Shown here: positions 16,865 through 24,633 of the stretch, piece after piece
How the letters are laid out: each line of letters begins with the position of its first letter
Position numbering within the stretch: position 1 is the first letter of the stretch
The notes under the pieces: generated by a model
What the model saw: only the letters and a program-made list of their open reading frames with translations
The model's database searches: none
Told to the model about the DNA's origin: nothing
DNA from: an uncultured Coriobacteriaceae bacterium
GTDB lineage: Bacteria; Actinomycetota; Coriobacteriia; Coriobacteriales; UMGS124
Assembly: GCA_900539345.1 (NCBI GenBank)
Contig: UQBS01000032.1
Location: 1-32,398 of the forward strand
DNA: 32,398 bases
Direction of reading: 5' to 3'
Position numbers and translations under genes: made by a program

Positions 16865-16910
16865 AAGGCCCCGCAGGAGCGCCGATGCTCGGCTTGCCTG
16901 CGGGGCCTTT
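16865..16910. terminator. Bidirectional terminator between convergent genes
   Basis: AAGGCCCCGCAGG (16865-16877) and CCTGCGGGGCCTT (16897-16909) pair perfectly around a 19-base loop. It lies between the LUD gene and the convergent flavoprotein gene and can serve both, although the U-runs are short on each side. Confidence 0.75.
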
Positions 16911-16946
16911 GCAGAGAGCCCTCAGGGGGATGGAGCTCTTAGGCGC

Positions 16947-18644
16947 TTACTCTACGCCGGCGCAGATGCGGCCCGCGAGATAGCCCTGGGTAAGGGCCTG
17001 GCCATGGCTGTTGCCAGGCACGTTGATGGGGTAGTCGACCTCGGCTGTGCCGCCGGAGGTGTTGCCCACGGCATAGAGGCCGGGGATGGGGTTGCCGTCG
17101 ACGTCGAGGCACTGGAAGTTGGCGTCGATGACAGCGCCGCCGCACACTACGAGAAGAACCGCGCCCACCTTAGAGGCATGGAACGGAGGCGTGTCGCAGG
17201 GGAAGAGCAGCTCAGGGCGCTTGCAGAAGTCGGTGTCGACGCCAGAAGCGCAAATCTCGTTGTAGTGATTCACGGTCTCGACGAGCTTATCGGCAGGAAC
17301 GCCAATCTTCTCGGCGAGCTCTTCGAGCGTGTCGGCCGTCTCATAGGTAGAACCGTCGGCATCGATCAGCGACTGCGTGTAGTAGTCAATCGTGGTCTGG
17401 TAATCCGACTCGCCCTTGTAGCGGAACATATCCCAGAACATGCCGCCGCCGTAGGGGAAGGAGGCCATGAGGTCCTCGGGCCAGCTGGAGTCGAAGATGG
17501 ACCAGGCACAGTCATCTGCCGTGTTCTGCATAATCTGCAGCGAGCGAGCCTGGACCCAGGTGCCCTCGTTGAAGAAGCGCTCGCCCTTCTCGTTAACGTA
17601 CAGGAAGGGGCCCTCGAGCTGGTTGGAGGACGCGTCAGACCAGCGCTGGGGGTGCAGTGCGGTTGCGAAGGGCGCACGGCCCATGTGACCGCCGGCCCAC
17701 AGAATCATCTTGTGGCCATCACCGGTGTTGGCACCGGCAGGGGTGTACACGCTGGGGATGGAGATGCCTTCGGGGCAGTAGTAACGCATCATTTCCTCGG
17801 AGCCGCCGATGTCGCCGGTGGCCATGATGACCTTCGGGGCGTTGATCTGCTTGTAGCCCTCTTCGTCAAGGACGATGGCACCGGTTACTGCGCCAGATTC
17901 GTCCTGGAGCAGATACTGGGCGGGGCACTCGAACATGAACTCGGCGCCTGCCGCCATTGCCTCGATGGACTGGACGTCGGCGGCAACGAAGGAGGCATAG
18001 GGCTGGTTGATGTCGGAGTCGTCGGTGGCGCTCATGCAGACGTAGCCGGGCTCGTCGGGCAGGAGCTCATGACGGCTGTAGCCGTCCCAGATTCCCATGA
18101 AGCACTTGTGCTTCTCGCCGGCCTCGCACAGCCAGTCGGCGGCTTCGCCAGAGCGATACATGTATTTGGCAACGAGAGCCTCGTTCAGACGGTTGCCACA
18201 GGTCTGCATCCAGCGGAACTCAGCTGCGGGGATGTCCTTGACGGTACCGTCCTCAAAAGAGCAGGACAGCTTGGAGTTGATGGTGCCAGCGCCAGCACCA
18301 CGGCAAGAAGGCTGGTGCATCTTTTCAACGCAGATGACCTTGGCGCCTCCCTCGGCGGCGGCACGGGCGGCGGAGGTGCCAGCAAGGCCTGCGCCGATGA
18401 CGAGGACGTCACAGTCGAGGGTGGCGACAATCTGATCGGCGGCCACGGGCTCGGGGGCGGTCATGAACGAGGGGGCCTCGGAGGTATAGCCGAAGTAGTC
18501 CTGCTTGCTGACGAGGGCCTCGCCGGTGACAAAACCGCCGGCGGCCTGTACCTCTTCCTCGGCGAGGGCGGGGGTGGCGGCTGCGGCGACTGCTGCCGCT
18601 GCGGTTGCGGCGATGGCGCTGCGCCTGGTCATCTCAAGAGCCAT
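16947..18644 (-). CDS. Tat-exported FAD-dependent reductase
   Basis: 565 residues. The signal peptide is short: MTRRSAIAAT, then an Ala-rich core ending near PALAEE. The twin arginines are present but the full SRRxFLK motif is not. The FAD fold starts CDVLVIGAGLAGTSAA (about 78-93). A cap domain follows, and the C-terminal part is NPIPGLYAVGNTSGGTAEVDY with closing helix ALTQGYLAGRICAG. It belongs to the fumarate reductase/urocanate reductase-like flavoproteins; the substrate is unknown. GAGGAGG lies six bases before ATG 18644, so the 51-codon extension is rejected. It is divergent from a LysR regulator 322 bp away, the classic layout for LysR control of a reductase gene. The bidirectional terminator lies downstream. 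Confidence 0.9.
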   Translation of the reverse strand: MALEMTRRSAIAATAAAAVAAAATPALAEEEVQAAGGFVTGEALVSKQDYFGYTSEAPSFMTAPEPVAADQIVATLDCDVLVIGAGLAGTSAARAAAEGGAKVICVEKMHQPSCRGAGAGTINSKLSCSFEDGTVKDIPAAEFRWMQTCGNRLNEALVAKYMYRSGEAADWLCEAGEKHKCFMGIWDGYSRHELLPDEPGYVCMSATDDSDINQPYASFVAADVQSIEAMAAGAEFMFECPAQYLLQDESGAVTGAIVLDEEGYKQINAPKVIMATGDIGGSEEMMRYYCPEGISIPSVYTPAGANTGDGHKMILWAGGHMGRAPFATALHPQRWSDASSNQLEGPFLYVNEKGERFFNEGTWVQARSLQIMQNTADDCAWSIFDSSWPEDLMASFPYGGGMFWDMFRYKGESDYQTTIDYYTQSLIDADGSTYETADTLEELAEKIGVPADKLVETVNHYNEICASGVDTDFCKRPELLFPCDTPPFHASKVGAVLLVVCGGAVIDANFQCLDVDGNPIPGLYAVGNTSGGTAEVDYPINVPGNSHGQALTQGYLAGRICAGVE

Positions 18645-18739
18645 GTGATTCCTCCTCAATGGTTTTGCCCGGGCCTTCCCTGGCCCGGTTGACGTCGTAT
18701 AAGGTACGAGTTGGGTTTGAAGATGGGAGCCAACGTTTT

Positions 18740-18833
18740 GGTTCCAATGCGAACCGGATAGGCATGTGTTAACAAAATTCCAGGTAGAGATGCTCATATC
18801 GAACGGGCGGACAGTCTGGTTCCGAATTGAACC
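18740..18833. promoter_or_regulatory. Two GGTTC-N6-GAACC operator-like palindromes
   Basis: GGTTC-N6-GAACC occurs at 18740-18755 and again at 18818-18833, 78 bp apart. Both lie in the divergent gap between the flavoprotein and LysR genes. The six central bases differ while the arms are identical, as expected of a protein-binding site. The LysR protein encoded next to them is the likeliest binder. Confidence 0.65.
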
Positions 18834-18897
18834 GTTTGGTTGCCGCCTTGCCCGATGCCATGTCTTTGCCCAGAAGGCATTGCGGTCGAGCTACGCA

Positions 18898-18903
18898 TAT
18901 AAT
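18898..18903 (+). promoter_or_regulatory. -10 box (TATAAT) before the LysR gene
   Basis: A perfect TATAAT lies 64 bases before the LysR ATG. No good -35 is seen at 16-18 bp, which fits a promoter that needs an activator or is poorly conserved. Confidence 0.45.
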
Positions 18904-18966
18904 GTGTTCGCGACCGCCTTGCCCGTGCGCGGATTGGCCTGTTGTGGGGGTTGTGATTGGAGGAGC

Positions 18967-19848
18967 ATGGACACAAAAAACTACCTATACCTGCTGAGCA
19001 TCGAGCGATTTCGCAGCGTGTCTCGTGCGGCTAAAGAGCTTGGTATTACACCGCAAGGCTTGGCGCGTGCCGTGCGGCGCATGGAAGAAGAGCTTTCCTG
19101 CATCATGTACGAAGGGGCGCTCGGAGCCTCTGATTTGACGGAGCAGGGAAAGTGCGTTCTTGAGCATGGGCAGGCGATTGTGGACGAAGAGAGGGGCATG
19201 CGCTGCGCGCTCGACGCCATCAATGCCCATGCCTCCAATGTCATTCGCTTGGGTTGCTCGATGGGGGTATTGGGCTACCTGGGCGAAGGGGCACTGTATG
19301 CATTCAACCAATCGCAGGACTGCCAGATATATGTGAGTGACGAGTTGCCGGATAGTGAGTGCGAGCGGTGCCTTGCTGAGGGAAAGTGCGACTACGCGTT
19401 GCTTATTAACCCCCCGGACCCCGCGTTTGCATCGATACCCCTGGTCAATGACTACCAGTTTGTATGGGTGAATAGGACTGACGGGCTCGCAGATGCACGG
19501 GAGGTAACGCTTGCCGATCTTGACGGACGCACGGTTTACAGCGTCAATGACGATTACCGCAATACTGGCTATCTCATGAAGCTCTGCGCAGATGCTGGGG
19601 TTAAGCCGACTTTTCGTTTTACAAGCGAAATGATGCGCGTATATGAGTGTGCGCGCGCCGGTATGGGCCTGGGGCTTACATGTCGCAATCATGTTGAAGC
19701 GACCTCGGAATCGCAAAGGACCGTTGGTTTGCCCCTGCGAGCTCTGCCCTGGGGCTTCTCGCTCTGCTACCGACGCGATCACGTACCCACTCCAGCCGAG
19801 GCCGAGTTCATGGACTACATGAGGTCCCTTCGCAGAGATTATGAGTAG
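18967..19848 (+). CDS. LysR-family transcriptional regulator
   Basis: 293 residues. The N-terminal helix-turn-helix is clear (FRSVSRAAKELGITPQGLAR, then AVRRMEEEL), followed by a linker and a two-lobed effector domain beginning near NVIRLGCSMG. The C-terminal lobe includes CARAGMGLGLTCRNHV. ATG 18967 has GGAGGAGC directly upstream; the frame runs 67 codons further back through the intergenic palindromes and is rejected. The divergent position to the 16947-18644 flavoprotein and the paired GGTTC-N6-GAACC sites between them suggest it controls that gene and itself. The effector is probably the reductase substrate, by analogy with similar pairs. Confidence 0.88.
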   Translation: MDTKNYLYLLSIERFRSVSRAAKELGITPQGLARAVRRMEEELSCIMYEGALGASDLTEQGKCVLEHGQAIVDEERGMRCALDAINAHASNVIRLGCSMGVLGYLGEGALYAFNQSQDCQIYVSDELPDSECERCLAEGKCDYALLINPPDPAFASIPLVNDYQFVWVNRTDGLADAREVTLADLDGRTVYSVNDDYRNTGYLMKLCADAGVKPTFRFTSEMMRVYECARAGMGLGLTCRNHVEATSESQRTVGLPLRALPWGFSLCYRRDHVPTPAEAEFMDYMRSLRRDYE

Positions 19849-19875
19849 GCAATCGAGAAAGACGAGGTCATTGCC

Positions 19876-20340
19876 GTGAAAGTGTATATCGCGGGGTTCG
19901 ATGTGTTTGCTGGAGACGCGGACGTGCGGCGGGTTCGGGCGATTGAGGCTTGCCGCGCCCGTGGCCTGGTGCCTCTGCACCCGCTCGACAACGAGGCCCA
20001 GACGGCGCGAGACATCTACGAGGGCAATGTCGCGCTCATCCGCGAGGCAGATGTTGTCGTCGCGAACCTCAACCCATTCCGGGGGCCTTGCGAGCCCGAT
20101 GCGGGCACAGCTTTCGAGGTGGGGTTCGCCCGCGCCCTCGACAAGCCCGTCTGGGCATATGCCGACGACGTTTCTTCGATGCGCGAGCGCATGGGTGCGA
20201 CCGATGCGTGCGGCTACAACGTCGAGGATTTCGACCTTCCCATGAACCTCATGCTTGCCGAATCGGTCACGCTGGTACAAGGCTCTTTCGAGGATTGTCT
20301 TGACGAGCTTGTTCGCCAAGCCGGTGTGGCCCAAGCGTAG
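19876..20340 (+). CDS. Nucleoside 2-deoxyribosyltransferase-like protein
   Basis: 154 residues, the usual size for the family. MKVYIAGFDVF is the N-terminal nucleotide-binding strand, DIYEGNVALIREADVVVANLNPFRG fits the conserved core, and PDAGTAFEVGFARAL contains the probable catalytic Glu. Family enzymes exchange the base on 2'-deoxyribonucleosides or cleave the N-glycosidic bond during salvage. GTG 19876 is the start, with a GAGG motif about ten bases upstream. It begins 27 bases after the LysR stop and may share that transcript, but the functions appear unrelated. The related DUF4406 and SLOG folds are alternatives, although the GTAFE motif favours deoxyribosyltransferase. Confidence 0.85.
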   Translation: MKVYIAGFDVFAGDADVRRVRAIEACRARGLVPLHPLDNEAQTARDIYEGNVALIREADVVVANLNPFRGPCEPDAGTAFEVGFARALDKPVWAYADDVSSMRERMGATDACGYNVEDFDLPMNLMLAESVTLVQGSFEDCLDELVRQAGVAQA

Positions 20341-20462
20341 AAATAACCGCCGCGAGACCGCACTTGCTGTTCATGATAGAAGGATGGCTCTCGAGGGCGG
20401 CAAAACGTTGCAGAATAGCGAGCTGACTCTTGCCGCTCGCTCATTCTTGATGAGGAGTGTCC

Positions 20463-20882
20463 ATGCCTGCACGTGCCAAGTCGCCTGAGGAGTTTGCACA
20501 TGAGCTGGAGCAGGTTGCTCCCGACGTCGAGTTGCTCGGCGAGTACGCGAACGCCCGCACGAAGGTTGCCTGCCGGTGTCGTACATGCGGGCACGAGTGG
20601 GACGCCGTGCCAAACCACCTGCTGCGCGGCGTAGGGTGTCCCGAATGTGCAGGCACGGCCCGCGTGACGCCCGAGTCTTTCGCCGCACGAGCCGCCACCA
20701 TCGCGCCCAATGTCGAGCTTCTCGGTTCTTACGCGAACGCCCGCACACGCATCGATTGTCGCTGCCGCATATGCGGCCACACCTGGTCTCCCTACCCCAA
20801 GAGCCTTTTGCAAGGCTACAGCTGCCCCGAATGCGGCAAACGGAAGAGCCTCGAGAGCCGCCAGGCTGGCAAGTCAGAGTGA
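20463..20882 (+). CDS. Small protein with two tandem zinc-ribbon (treble-clef-like) repeats
   Basis: 139 residues made almost entirely of two about 60-residue repeats. Each has PEEF/PESF, a helix, VELLGxYANARTK/R, a CRCRxCGHxW knuckle and a GCPEC or SCPEC knuckle, so each provides a CxxC pair near its middle and another at its end. The fold is probably zinc-binding and may touch DNA or RNA. Similar repeats occur in phage, homing-endonuclease and Vsr-associated proteins, but no nuclease domain is present here. ATG 20463 has GAGGAG five bases upstream; a GTG six bases earlier is less likely. It lies next to repeat element A. The function is unknown. Confidence 0.8.
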   Translation: MPARAKSPEEFAHELEQVAPDVELLGEYANARTKVACRCRTCGHEWDAVPNHLLRGVGCPECAGTARVTPESFAARAATIAPNVELLGSYANARTRIDCRCRICGHTWSPYPKSLLQGYSCPECGKRKSLESRQAGKSE

Positions 20883-20925
20883 CGGGGGACAGGCTCGGTC
20901 TGCCATGGAGCACACGGTCTACGAA

Positions 20926-21233
20926 TGACACAAAGGGACGGGCGCAATTCGTCACCCGCTGGCAGGAAATTGAGTTTCGGAGTAGTCCTGAGGCCTCCGC
21001 GGGCAGCGAAACGAGTTTCGGAGTAATGATCTCTGAACGAGGGAGCCACTCGATCCTGCATGGCGACAAATTCTGTTGTTAAAACAACAGAATAGATGGC
21101 GAATGTCCCTTTTAAGTCCTCAGATTCTCCTGAAAGAGGTCCCCAAGGCGCGCAAAGGGCGTTTTGACTACTCCGAAACTCGTTTGTCTGCCAATGGGCT
21201 CGGGAAAACTACTCCCAAACTCGTTTTGCTGCC
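20926..21233. repeat. Composite dispersed repeat, copy A
   Basis: The left edge is a GGGACGGGCGCAATTCGTC block. Two direct modules of the form GGCAGCGAAACGAGTTTCGG start at 20961 and 21002. A perfect 24-bp palindrome (ATTCTGTTGTT, AA, AACAACAGAAT) spans 21070-21093. Two inverted modules start at 21169 and 21210. Adjacent modules are exactly 41 bp apart. Copy B at 24190-24597 has the same spacings throughout. No gene is credible here. Confidence 0.85.
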
Positions 21234-21250
21234 ATTTTGGGTCTGCTTTC

Positions 21251-21269
21251 ACAGGCTTTGCGAGCCTGT
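21251..21269. repeat. Small hairpin beside repeat copy A
   Basis: ACAGGCT and AGCCTGT pair around TTGCG. It lies between repeat copy A and the MerR gene stop. It could act as a weak terminator for the MerR gene; on that strand only GAAAGC follows, so a terminator role is doubtful. Confidence 0.4.
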
Positions 21270-21361
21270 TAGCCCTTCAAATTACCGGCAGGGATGTGAT
21301 GAATGGGGGCATGCTCTGCCAAGAGGTCGCGTGCCTAAAGTGCACAGACAGGGAACCTGCT

Positions 21362-22219
21362 TTACCCCAACCTCGCCAGCTCCAGCTTCCCCTTCAGCCC
21401 CGTTGCTTCCACGGGCACGTACAGCCGCGTGTAGACTTTGCCGCGCACGGGCAGAACGCACGGGGCCACGATGGCGCCGGATTGGCGCAGGCCGTGTGCG
21501 AGCAGGAAGTCGGCGATGCGCGTGCGCACGGCGCCGCCTCGGTCGAAGCCCGGGATCTTGTCCTCGTCGTCGGAGTACGGCAGGCTCACGCACGCGCAGC
21601 CGAGGAATCGCGCCGGCTCTTCATCCACCAGGTCCAAGTCGGGCATGAGGTCGCGGTATCGTGCGGGGATGGCGCGGCCCCAGCGCGTTTCGACCTGGGC
21701 GGGATTGCTTGCGTCCACGTCGAGCACGGCGGCAAATGATGAGACAGGCATGCCTTCCAGCAGGGAGTCCTGTGCACGGTTCGCCACAAACCTGTCGTAG
21801 CCGCCTTCGCACCCGTCGTAATAGATGAACCATTCATCAGCCTTCTCAAGACGTGGGGCCGCATCGGGGTTGGCTACCACCTCGCGCAACAGGGCGAATC
21901 TCTCATGGGCGGCCTGCGCCCACTTGAGCTGTAGTTCACTGCGCCCTAGACAGTCGTCGACGAACCCCTGGGCATCGACAGGAGCGTCGACCAATGTCTC
22001 TTTTGCGTGCTGTACCTGGTATCCGGCATTCTTGAGCATGACGCACTCAACGACGCGGAACACGTCGGCATTGGAATAGGTGCGATAGTTCGATTCCGGG
22101 TCGCGCTGGGGGCTTACCAGGCCGAGCTGCTCGTAGTAGCGCAGCGTTCCGCGCGATATGCCAAGCGCCGACATCAAGACGTTGGTGCTGTACGACTTCC
22201 CCTGTGCGCTGTCTTGCAT
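21362..22219 (-). CDS. MerR-family transcriptional regulator with C-terminal effector domain
   Basis: 285 residues. The N-terminal 75 residues are a MerR winged helix: YSTNVLMSALGISRGTLRYY, then EQLGLVSPQRDPESNYRTYS. A dimerisation helix follows, and the C-terminal 130 residues resemble GyrI/BmrR-type small-molecule binding domains, with an aromatic-rich WFIYYDGCEGGYD. Such proteins usually activate a nearby gene when a ligand binds. ATG 22219 has GAGGGGA five bases upstream. It lies on the same strand and downstream of the 22356-23939 flavoprotein, with a terminator between them, so it has its own promoter. Control of that reductase is likely but not shown. Confidence 0.85.
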   Translation of the reverse strand: MQDSAQGKSYSTNVLMSALGISRGTLRYYEQLGLVSPQRDPESNYRTYSNADVFRVVECVMLKNAGYQVQHAKETLVDAPVDAQGFVDDCLGRSELQLKWAQAAHERFALLREVVANPDAAPRLEKADEWFIYYDGCEGGYDRFVANRAQDSLLEGMPVSSFAAVLDVDASNPAQVETRWGRAIPARYRDLMPDLDLVDEEPARFLGCACVSLPYSDDEDKIPGFDRGGAVRTRIADFLLAHGLRQSGAIVAPCVLPVRGKVYTRLYVPVEATGLKGKLELARLG

Positions 22220-22257
22220 GACGTCCCCTCAAGTTGCCCGCCGTGTCGTCTCATGCG

Positions 22258-22292
22258 AAAGCGGCGGGTCCCGCGCTGGCAGGGCCCGCCGC
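22258..22292 (-). terminator. Terminator of the 22356-23939 flavoprotein gene
   Basis: GCGGCGGG with CCC pairs with GGGCCCGCCGC, with one bulged T. On the minus strand TTT follows. It lies about 63 bases past the flavoprotein stop and just upstream of the MerR start. Confidence 0.65.
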
Positions 22293-22355
22293 TGCTTGCA
22301 TCAAACTGTAGCGCAACTGGGGAGAGGTTGCGGCACCCGTTTTAGGGTGTTCGGG

Positions 22356-23939
22356 CTATGCGACGCCCTTTGCAGCGTTCTCGCCGGCAATCTTGCCGAA
22401 GACAAGGCACTCGCCCACGTTGCCGGTGCCCTGGTAGTAGAACGCGTTCACGCCGCCGAGTTCGCCGGCGCTGAACAGGTTGGGAATCGGCTGACCGTCG
22501 GTGCCCATGACCTGGGCCTTGGCGTTGCGGCGCGGGCCGCCCTGGGTGTTGAGCATTGCGGGCTGCAGAGGCAGGGCGTAGAGCGTTCCCTCGAAGGCAC
22601 GCATGGTTTCGGCTGGGCGGTCGTACTCGATGTCCTCGCCGCTCTCTGCGTAACCGTTGAAGCGCGCGATGGTCTTGGTGAGGATGTCGGGGTCGGCGCC
22701 GATGGCCTCGGCCAGGCCAGCCGCATCGCTTGCGGAAACGATCTTCTCGTCAACGTTTGCGGGCATCTTGTCGAGCTCCTCGAGCAGGGCCTTCTGCTCC
22801 TCGTCGAACACCATCCAGGGACGGTAGCACTGGTTGGGAATACGCCAGGTGCCGTGGCTGTACACATGACCGTGACGGTCGATGTAATCCTCGCGGAAGA
22901 AGCGAGAACCATCTTCGGCCACACAGATGAGGGCACCGTGCGTTGCGGGCTCAAATCCGCTCGACATGAAGAGCTGGCAGCGCTCGCCCTCTTCGACCTC
23001 ATAGGAGTTGGCGCCGAGCATGCCCAGACCCTCGTAGTTGTGCATGTGCCACAGGTCCGCGCCGACTTCGATGCCCATGCGCACGCCGTCGCCGAAGTTG
23101 TGCAGGCCGCCGATGGGGGCCATGCGCGGGATGCCCAGGTAGTCCTGAATCATCTGCTCGTTGCACTCGAAGCCGCCGCAGGCGAGGACAACGCCGGAGT
23201 TCGCGCCGATGCGCAGCTCGGAGCCCTCGTGCTCGACGACGACACCCAGGATAGCCTTTGTCTCGGGGTCCTGAATGAGGTGCTTGGCCGGGGACTCGAG
23301 CCACACGGTGATGTTGTCGGCCTGGCTTTCGACGCCGTCCTGTACGGTGGCGTACATGAAGCCGTCGAAGCACACGTCGTGCGCGGTCACTGCGTCGACC
23401 GACTCGGCGTTCTCAAGCTCGGGGTACTCGGGGCACACCCATTCGTAGATGGCTGCAATGTCCAGGCCGGCCGTGGGACCGTCGTTCTTGTGCTCTGCGG
23501 CGTACTCGCTCCAGATGCAGGGCTCCTCGGCGCCCAGCTCGCGGAAGATGTCGGGCGTGGTAGCCAGACCCTCGGCGTAGGTGCGCACGACCTCGTCGTC
23601 CTGGTCCATCTTCCAGCCGAGATTGTGCAGATAGCGCTCGAGCGAGTCGACGTTCTCGGTGTACATGGCAATCTGGCCGCAGAAGCGGGAGTTGCCGCCC
23701 TCTTCGCCTTCGGGGGCGGAGTCAACAAGCAGGACCTTTGCGCCGTTCTTGGCGGCATAGAATGCCGCCGTGCCGCCGGCGGCACCGTAGCCGACGACGA
23801 CGACATCGTACGTCTCATCGAAGCCGGCTGCCTCATCGGCGAGGGCAGCCGTTGTCAGCGTGGCCCCGGCGGCCAGTGCAGCGGTTCCTCCAGCTGCGGC
23901 GATGAAGCTGCGACGGGTGACGGAAGCGTTGGAAGACAT
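22356..23939 (-). CDS. Tat-exported FAD-dependent reductase
   Basis: 527 residues. The Tat signal is TRRSFIAAAG (about 8-17) with an Ala-rich core ending near AALADEA. The FAD fold is DVVVVGYGAAGGTAAFYAA (about 45-63) and is followed by GGNSRFCGQ, a segment typical of flavocytochrome/ketosteroid-dehydrogenase-like members. The C-terminal part is IPNLFSAGELGGVNAFYY with closing helix ECLVFGKIAGENA. It is probably an extracytoplasmic reductase with unknown substrate. It could be either a fumarate-type reductase or a 3-ketosteroid-like dehydrogenase; the Tat signal and the neighbouring reductases favour the former. AAGGAGG lies close before ATG 23939. Three operator-like palindromes lie about 105-240 bases upstream. 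A MerR gene follows on the same strand. Confidence 0.9.
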   Translation of the reverse strand: MSSNASVTRRSFIAAAGGTAALAAGATLTTAALADEAAGFDETYDVVVVGYGAAGGTAAFYAAKNGAKVLLVDSAPEGEEGGNSRFCGQIAMYTENVDSLERYLHNLGWKMDQDDEVVRTYAEGLATTPDIFRELGAEEPCIWSEYAAEHKNDGPTAGLDIAAIYEWVCPEYPELENAESVDAVTAHDVCFDGFMYATVQDGVESQADNITVWLESPAKHLIQDPETKAILGVVVEHEGSELRIGANSGVVLACGGFECNEQMIQDYLGIPRMAPIGGLHNFGDGVRMGIEVGADLWHMHNYEGLGMLGANSYEVEEGERCQLFMSSGFEPATHGALICVAEDGSRFFREDYIDRHGHVYSHGTWRIPNQCYRPWMVFDEEQKALLEELDKMPANVDEKIVSASDAAGLAEAIGADPDILTKTIARFNGYAESGEDIEYDRPAETMRAFEGTLYALPLQPAMLNTQGGPRRNAKAQVMGTDGQPIPNLFSAGELGGVNAFYYQGTGNVGECLVFGKIAGENAAKGVA

Positions 23940-24043
23940 GTGGTACCTCCTTGGCTCGTGCTCTTGCGCCTTGCTCGCCCCTCAGCGTGCTTTAGCAAGA
24001 GCGTTTCGGATGCCCCTTCGCATCCGGCTGACTCAAGCGTGTT

Positions 24044-24180
24044 TTGGCTAGGCTAGCCAAGTCAAGGAGAAAAAAGATGCCTGGTAGATATGGACGTCTG
24101 CCATTCAAGCCCCGGTTGGGTCGGCTACGGTAGCCAAGGGCATGCGCTCAAAACGGCCAAGCCCGGCTACGCTAGCCGGG
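24044..24180. promoter_or_regulatory. Three GGCTA-N3-TAGCC palindromes upstream of a flavoprotein gene
   Basis: GGCTA-N3-TAGCC occurs at 24046-24058, 24123-24135 and 24165-24177. The outer copies have longer arms (TTGGCTA/TAGCCAA and CCCGGCTA/TAGCCGGG). All lie upstream of the minus-strand flavoprotein gene. The first copy matches the classic DtxR/IdeR iron-box consensus at 14 of 19 positions by eye, the others less well. A local regulator is an equally good binder. Confidence 0.6.
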
Positions 24181-24189
24181 TGGCCGACG

Positions 24190-24597
24190 GCGAAAGGATG
24201 GGCACAATTCGTCGTTTGCTGGCAGGAAACTGGGTTTCGGTGCAGTTCCGAAGGACCCGTTGGCAGCGAAACGAGTTTCGGAGTAATGGCTTCTGAACGA
24301 GAGGGCCACTCGGCTCTGCGTGGAGAGAAATTCTGTTGTTAAAACAACAGAATAGATAATGAATGCCCTGTCCAGGGCCTCGGATTCATCTGGAAAAGAC
24401 TCCCGGGGGCCACAGGGAGCGTTTTGACTGCACCGAAACCCGTTTCGCTGCCAATACACTCGCCAAAACTGCACCGAAACCCGTTTGTCTGCCGCCGGGG
24501 GCGCCTGTACTGCACCGAAACTCGTTTCGCTGCCAATGATGGGGCGGCGCACTCAAGGGATGACGCAAGGGGACGGGTGCAATTCGTCGTTTGCTGC
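24190..24597. repeat. Composite dispersed repeat, copy B (longest)
   Basis: It has the same plan as copy A: direct modules at 24221 and 24262, the invariant 24-bp palindrome at 24330-24353, then inverted modules at 24429, 24470 and 24511, each 41 bp from the next. The left-edge block (GGGACGGGTGCAATTCGTC) reappears directly at the right edge, at about 24570-24588. It fills the gap between the flavoprotein promoter region and the HemW-like gene stop. No gene is credible here. Confidence 0.85.
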
Positions 24598-24633
24598 CGA
24601 GGCCACGCGATATGGTTGGGCGCGGCGTGCCGT

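Noticed and set aside
22158..24056. Long plus-strand frame opposite the MerR/flavoprotein region
   Set aside because: It spans parts of a MerR gene, a terminator and a Tat flavoprotein on the other strand, with low-complexity composition.
24221..24534. Phased modules considered as a CRISPR array
   Set aside because: Modules invert around a central palindrome, spacers are only about 17 bp, there are at most three modules per side, and no cas gene is nearby.
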